Assembly (NCBI GenBank): GCA_963631545.1
Contig: CAVGRN010000078.1
Coordinates: forward strand, 1-9,153
Length of the DNA: 9,153 bases
Direction of reading: 5' to 3'
Source: UBA1181 sp963631545
Lineage (GTDB): Bacteria > Bacteroidota > Bacteroidia > Bacteroidales > Paludibacteraceae
Positions within the stretch are counted from its first letter, which is position 1, and every line of letters begins with the position of its first letter. The notes beneath the pieces are model-generated. The model was not told where the DNA came from and made no database searches. It saw nothing but the letters and a program-made list of their open reading frames with translations. This document shows positions 7,048 through 9,153 of this stretch, piece by piece. A program made the position numbers and the translations under genes.

Positions 7048-7661
7048 TACTCCGCTCCTCCCTGATTTTGATATTTAGCATAATCCTTAGGCTCGGCCTC
7101 CGAAATACGCTGAGGATAGTACTTTTGGACAGCTTGTTGGCGATCCTCATCCAAATCCGTATACGCTACACCGAACTTATTCTTAGCCAACTCATTTCTC
7201 AATTCGTTGTAAGCCTTCATCAACTCATTCTGAACGTCGATGTAAGCCTGATAAGAAGTACCACGGTCATTCTGCAAAGAAATCACATGGTCTTTCGTGA
7301 TCATCACATCGCCAAAGAATTGGATATTCTCCAACTTCTTGACTGGCAAGTTCTCGCTGTTATTTGGATTAGCGATAAATTCCTTCGCCTTATCCTTCAA
7401 CTGGCTCACTGGGAGGACTTCTCCGTTCACCATCAAGAGGTCGCTGCTGTTAATCAGCACCATCATGATGTTTCTCTTGTTAATCTCAACATCCTTCTCT
7501 TCCATCTCCTGATCTGGCGGAATTGGTGCAGGCAGCTTACGCGCCAAACCCTTATCCGTAGACATAGAAGTAGAGACAAGGAAGAAGATTAACAGCAAGA
7601 ACGAAATGTCCGCCATTGAACTTGCGTTAATTTCCTGAACTTCTCTTTTTTTCTTTGCCAT
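7047..7661 (-). CDS. exbD: ExbD/TolR family biopolymer transport protein (first copy)
   Basis: A 204-aa ExbD-type subunit, longer than the roughly 140 aa of enterobacterial ExbD. The N-terminus is strongly basic (MAKKKREVQEINASS), followed by the membrane helix with the motif SMADISFLLLIFFLVSTSM, in which Asp18 is the expected proton-relay residue. The Pro-rich stretch KLPAPIPPD (about 42-50) after the helix is typical of ExbD. The periplasmic domain (about 60-204) includes an additional Asn/Glu/Lys-rich section and a polar C-terminus (QRISEAEPKDYAKYQNQGGAE) not seen in short ExbDs. It lies 11 bp after the four-TM gene and overlaps the next exbD by one base. It should work with ExbB in the inner membrane. 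Confidence 0.93.
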   Translation of the reverse strand: MAKKKREVQEINASSMADISFLLLIFFLVSTSMSTDKGLARKLPAPIPPDQEMEEKDVEINKRNIMMVLINSSDLLMVNGEVLPVSQLKDKAKEFIANPNNSENLPVKKLENIQFFGDVMITKDHVISLQNDRGTSYQAYIDVQNELMKAYNELRNELAKNKFGVAYTDLDEDRQQAVQKYYPQRISEAEPKDYAKYQNQGGAE

Positions 7662-7672
7662 CCTCAGAAATT

Positions 7673-8134
7673 TTAGAATAACTTCTTAGCCAAGAAACCG
7701 AACAAAGTTACAAACGTTGCGATGGCAGCCAAGATGTATGACGTTACCAAGCACATATTCGTAATTTGATAGATGAATGGTTCTTGCGAACCTTCATATC
7801 CTACAATGTTGATGGGCGTAGTGTCTGCGCCAAAATAAGTCGCAAGCAAAAGAACAGCCAAAACAACGAATGAAATCAACGGAACAATGACGCTCTTCCA
7901 ATCGTATGTAACCTTAGAGATAAACGTCATAACTGCAAATGCAACGGTTACAATCGCAGTGATGGCAAGCAAGATGTACGACCAGTTCAACATCATTGAG
8001 GTGTAGATAGGTGCTTCCAAGTCGCCGGCAGTCGTAGGCACATCCTCCGTACCTCCAAGGAAGAAGAATGCGCAGACAATGACGGAAAGACCCATCAACA
8101 GCCAAAGCACATATTTATTTAAATTACTCAACAT
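7673..8134 (-). CDS. Small four-TM membrane protein in exb operon
   Basis: A 153-aa integral membrane protein of no function known to me. Four hydrophobic segments lie at about 8-27, 48-72, 81-102 and 127-149, and the two ends are basic (NKYV at the start, AKKLF at the end). The loops are short; the one at 28-47 (GGTEDVPTTAGDLEAPIY) and the one at 103-126 (GADTTPINIVGYEGSQEPF) are acidic and should face the periplasm with both termini in the cytoplasm. It sits between exbB (53 bp) and the first exbD (11 bp) on the same strand. From memory a similar small membrane protein occurs at this place in Bacteroidales exb clusters, which suggests an accessory subunit of the motor, but that is inference. 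Confidence 0.85.
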   Translation of the reverse strand: MLSNLNKYVLWLLMGLSVIVCAFFFLGGTEDVPTTAGDLEAPIYTSMMLNWSYILLAITAIVTVAFAVMTFISKVTYDWKSVIVPLISFVVLAVLLLATYFGADTTPINIVGYEGSQEPFIYQITNMCLVTSYILAAIATFVTLFGFLAKKLF

Positions 8135-8187
8135 ATCGTATTATATTAACAATGACAACAAAATAGTTAACTAAGCGAGACACCTAA

Positions 8188-9021
8188 TTAAGCATTCTTC
8201 TTCTCGTTGTATTTTACAACAAGATCCAAAAGGGTGATAGAAGAATTCTCCATTTCGGATGTCAAAGCCTCAATACGAGTCAAGATGAAGTTCAAGAACA
8301 CTTGAAGAATCATTGCGACGATCAAACCAAACACAGTAGTCAACAAAGCGACCTTAATACCACCAGCCACAACTGTTGCTGAGATATCACCTACTTGCTG
8401 GATTTTATCGAACGCCTGGATCATACCGATAACCGTACCCATGAATCCCAACATTGGAGCCAATGCGATACAAAGGGTGATCCAAGTAATGTTCTTCTCA
8501 AGCTGACCCATCTGAACACCTCCGTAAGAAGCGACAGACTTGTCTACTACGTCAGAACCCTCGTCAATCTTCATCAAACCTTGGTAGAGGATTGATGCGA
8601 TAGGACCTCTCGTGTTACGAGCCAACTCCTTAGCGGCCTCTACATCATTCTCATCCAAAGCCTCTTCGATACCTTCCAAGAGTTTCTTAGAGTTGGTAGA
8701 AGCCAAGCTCAAGTAAACGATACGCTCGATGCAAAGAGCCAAACCAACGATCAAGCAGAGTGCAACGAATGCCATAAAGCTTGCGTCACCCTCGATGAAC
8801 TTAATCTTCAAAGCCTTGAACATGCTGACTTCCTCTTCTGCTGCCGCCGCTGCTGGTGCTGCTTGCGCAGGTGCCGCCGCTACAGCTGCAGGAGCTGCTG
8901 CCTCCTCTTGTACTGTTTCAACAGCCTCTTCTGATGAAAACTCGTCCTGAGCCAAAACATTTGATGTCAAACCAAACGACATTGCTCCGAAAATTGCTAA
9001 TGCTGCAAAAATCTTCTTCAT
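8188..9021 (-). CDS. exbB: MotA/TolQ/ExbB proton channel protein with signal peptide
   Basis: A 277-aa proton-channel subunit of the ExbB/TolQ/MotA family, expected as a pentamer in the inner membrane around ExbD helices. Residues 1-24 form a cleavable signal peptide (VLA then QDE), followed by an acidic and Ala/Pro-rich stretch (about 25-64) predicted to be periplasmic. Membrane helices are at about 81-106, 180-204 and 217-247, with the large cytoplasmic loop (about 107-178) between the first and second. TM2 carries the family motif APMLGFMGTVIGM (Thr196). TM3 reads GGIKVALLTTVFGLIVAMI, where Thr228/Thr229 correspond to the conserved threonine, but the glutamate of E. coli ExbB (Glu176) appears to be Val224. 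The leader before the ATG is A-rich without a Shine-Dalgarno sequence. It follows a tRNA-Ser by 51 bp and opens the exb operon. No convincing TAnnTTTG promoter is visible in that gap. Confidence 0.93.
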   Translation of the reverse strand: MKKIFAALAIFGAMSFGLTSNVLAQDEFSSEEAVETVQEEAAAPAAVAAAPAQAAPAAAAAEEEVSMFKALKIKFIEGDASFMAFVALCLIVGLALCIERIVYLSLASTNSKKLLEGIEEALDENDVEAAKELARNTRGPIASILYQGLMKIDEGSDVVDKSVASYGGVQMGQLEKNITWITLCIALAPMLGFMGTVIGMIQAFDKIQQVGDISATVVAGGIKVALLTTVFGLIVAMILQVFLNFILTRIEALTSEMENSSITLLDLVVKYNEKKNA

Positions 9022-9069
9022 TTTTTTGTTATTAATTATTACTGATTAGATTATTTTTAAACAAAGAAA

Positions 9070-9153
<84 letters not shown>

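Noticed and set aside
7068..7592. 174-codon + strand frame opposite the first exbD
   Set aside because: Antisense shadow with low-complexity hydrophobic and His-rich content; exbD on the other strand has clear motifs and tight operon spacing.
8729..8950. 73-codon + strand Ala-rich frame opposite exbB
   Set aside because: It mirrors the Ala/Pro-rich codons of the ExbB lead; no independent evidence of a gene.

Overview
This window looks like chromosomal DNA from a Bacteroidales bacterium (phylum Bacteroidota). The grounds are: an upstream box matching the Bacteroides -7 consensus TAnnTTTG; starts without clear Shine-Dalgarno sequences but with A-rich leaders; a lipoprotein whose mature N-terminus (Cys-Lys-Asp-Asp) resembles the surface-export signal of this phylum; a LytS/LytTR-type two-component pair; and an ExbB with a cleavable signal peptide followed by a four-TM protein and two ExbDs. 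The genus cannot be fixed by eye.

The left two thirds (about 45-6099, + strand) is one closely packed unit of five genes: a right-handed beta-helix lipoprotein, a secreted endonuclease/exonuclease/phosphatase-fold hydrolase, a LytS-type histidine kinase, its LytTR response regulator, and a cytoplasmic FAD-dependent dehydrogenase of the COG2509 type. Gaps are 15, 3 and 12 bp, and kinase and regulator overlap by 23 bp. One promoter-like box stands before the first gene and no internal terminator is visible, so co-transcription is likely. Envelope-facing proteins and a signalling pair are thus expressed together, although their shared job is unknown.

The right third (6101-9153, - strand) is read towards the first unit. 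From upstream to downstream it holds a tRNA-Ser(GGA) cut by the window edge, then exbB, a small four-TM membrane protein, two different exbD genes, a hairpin terminator, ridA, and a second hairpin terminator whose stem lies partly in the ridA coding end. The exb genes should form an inner-membrane proton-driven motor, probably energising TonB-dependent outer-membrane transport. RidA is the enamine/imine deaminase housekeeping protein. Both hairpins have their U-tract on the - strand only.

I see no mobile element, CRISPR array, phage gene or broken gene. The points most worth a second look are the four-gene motor with an uncharacterised membrane subunit, the apparent loss of the usual transmembrane glutamate in its ExbB, and the very tight placement of a terminator just in front of ridA.
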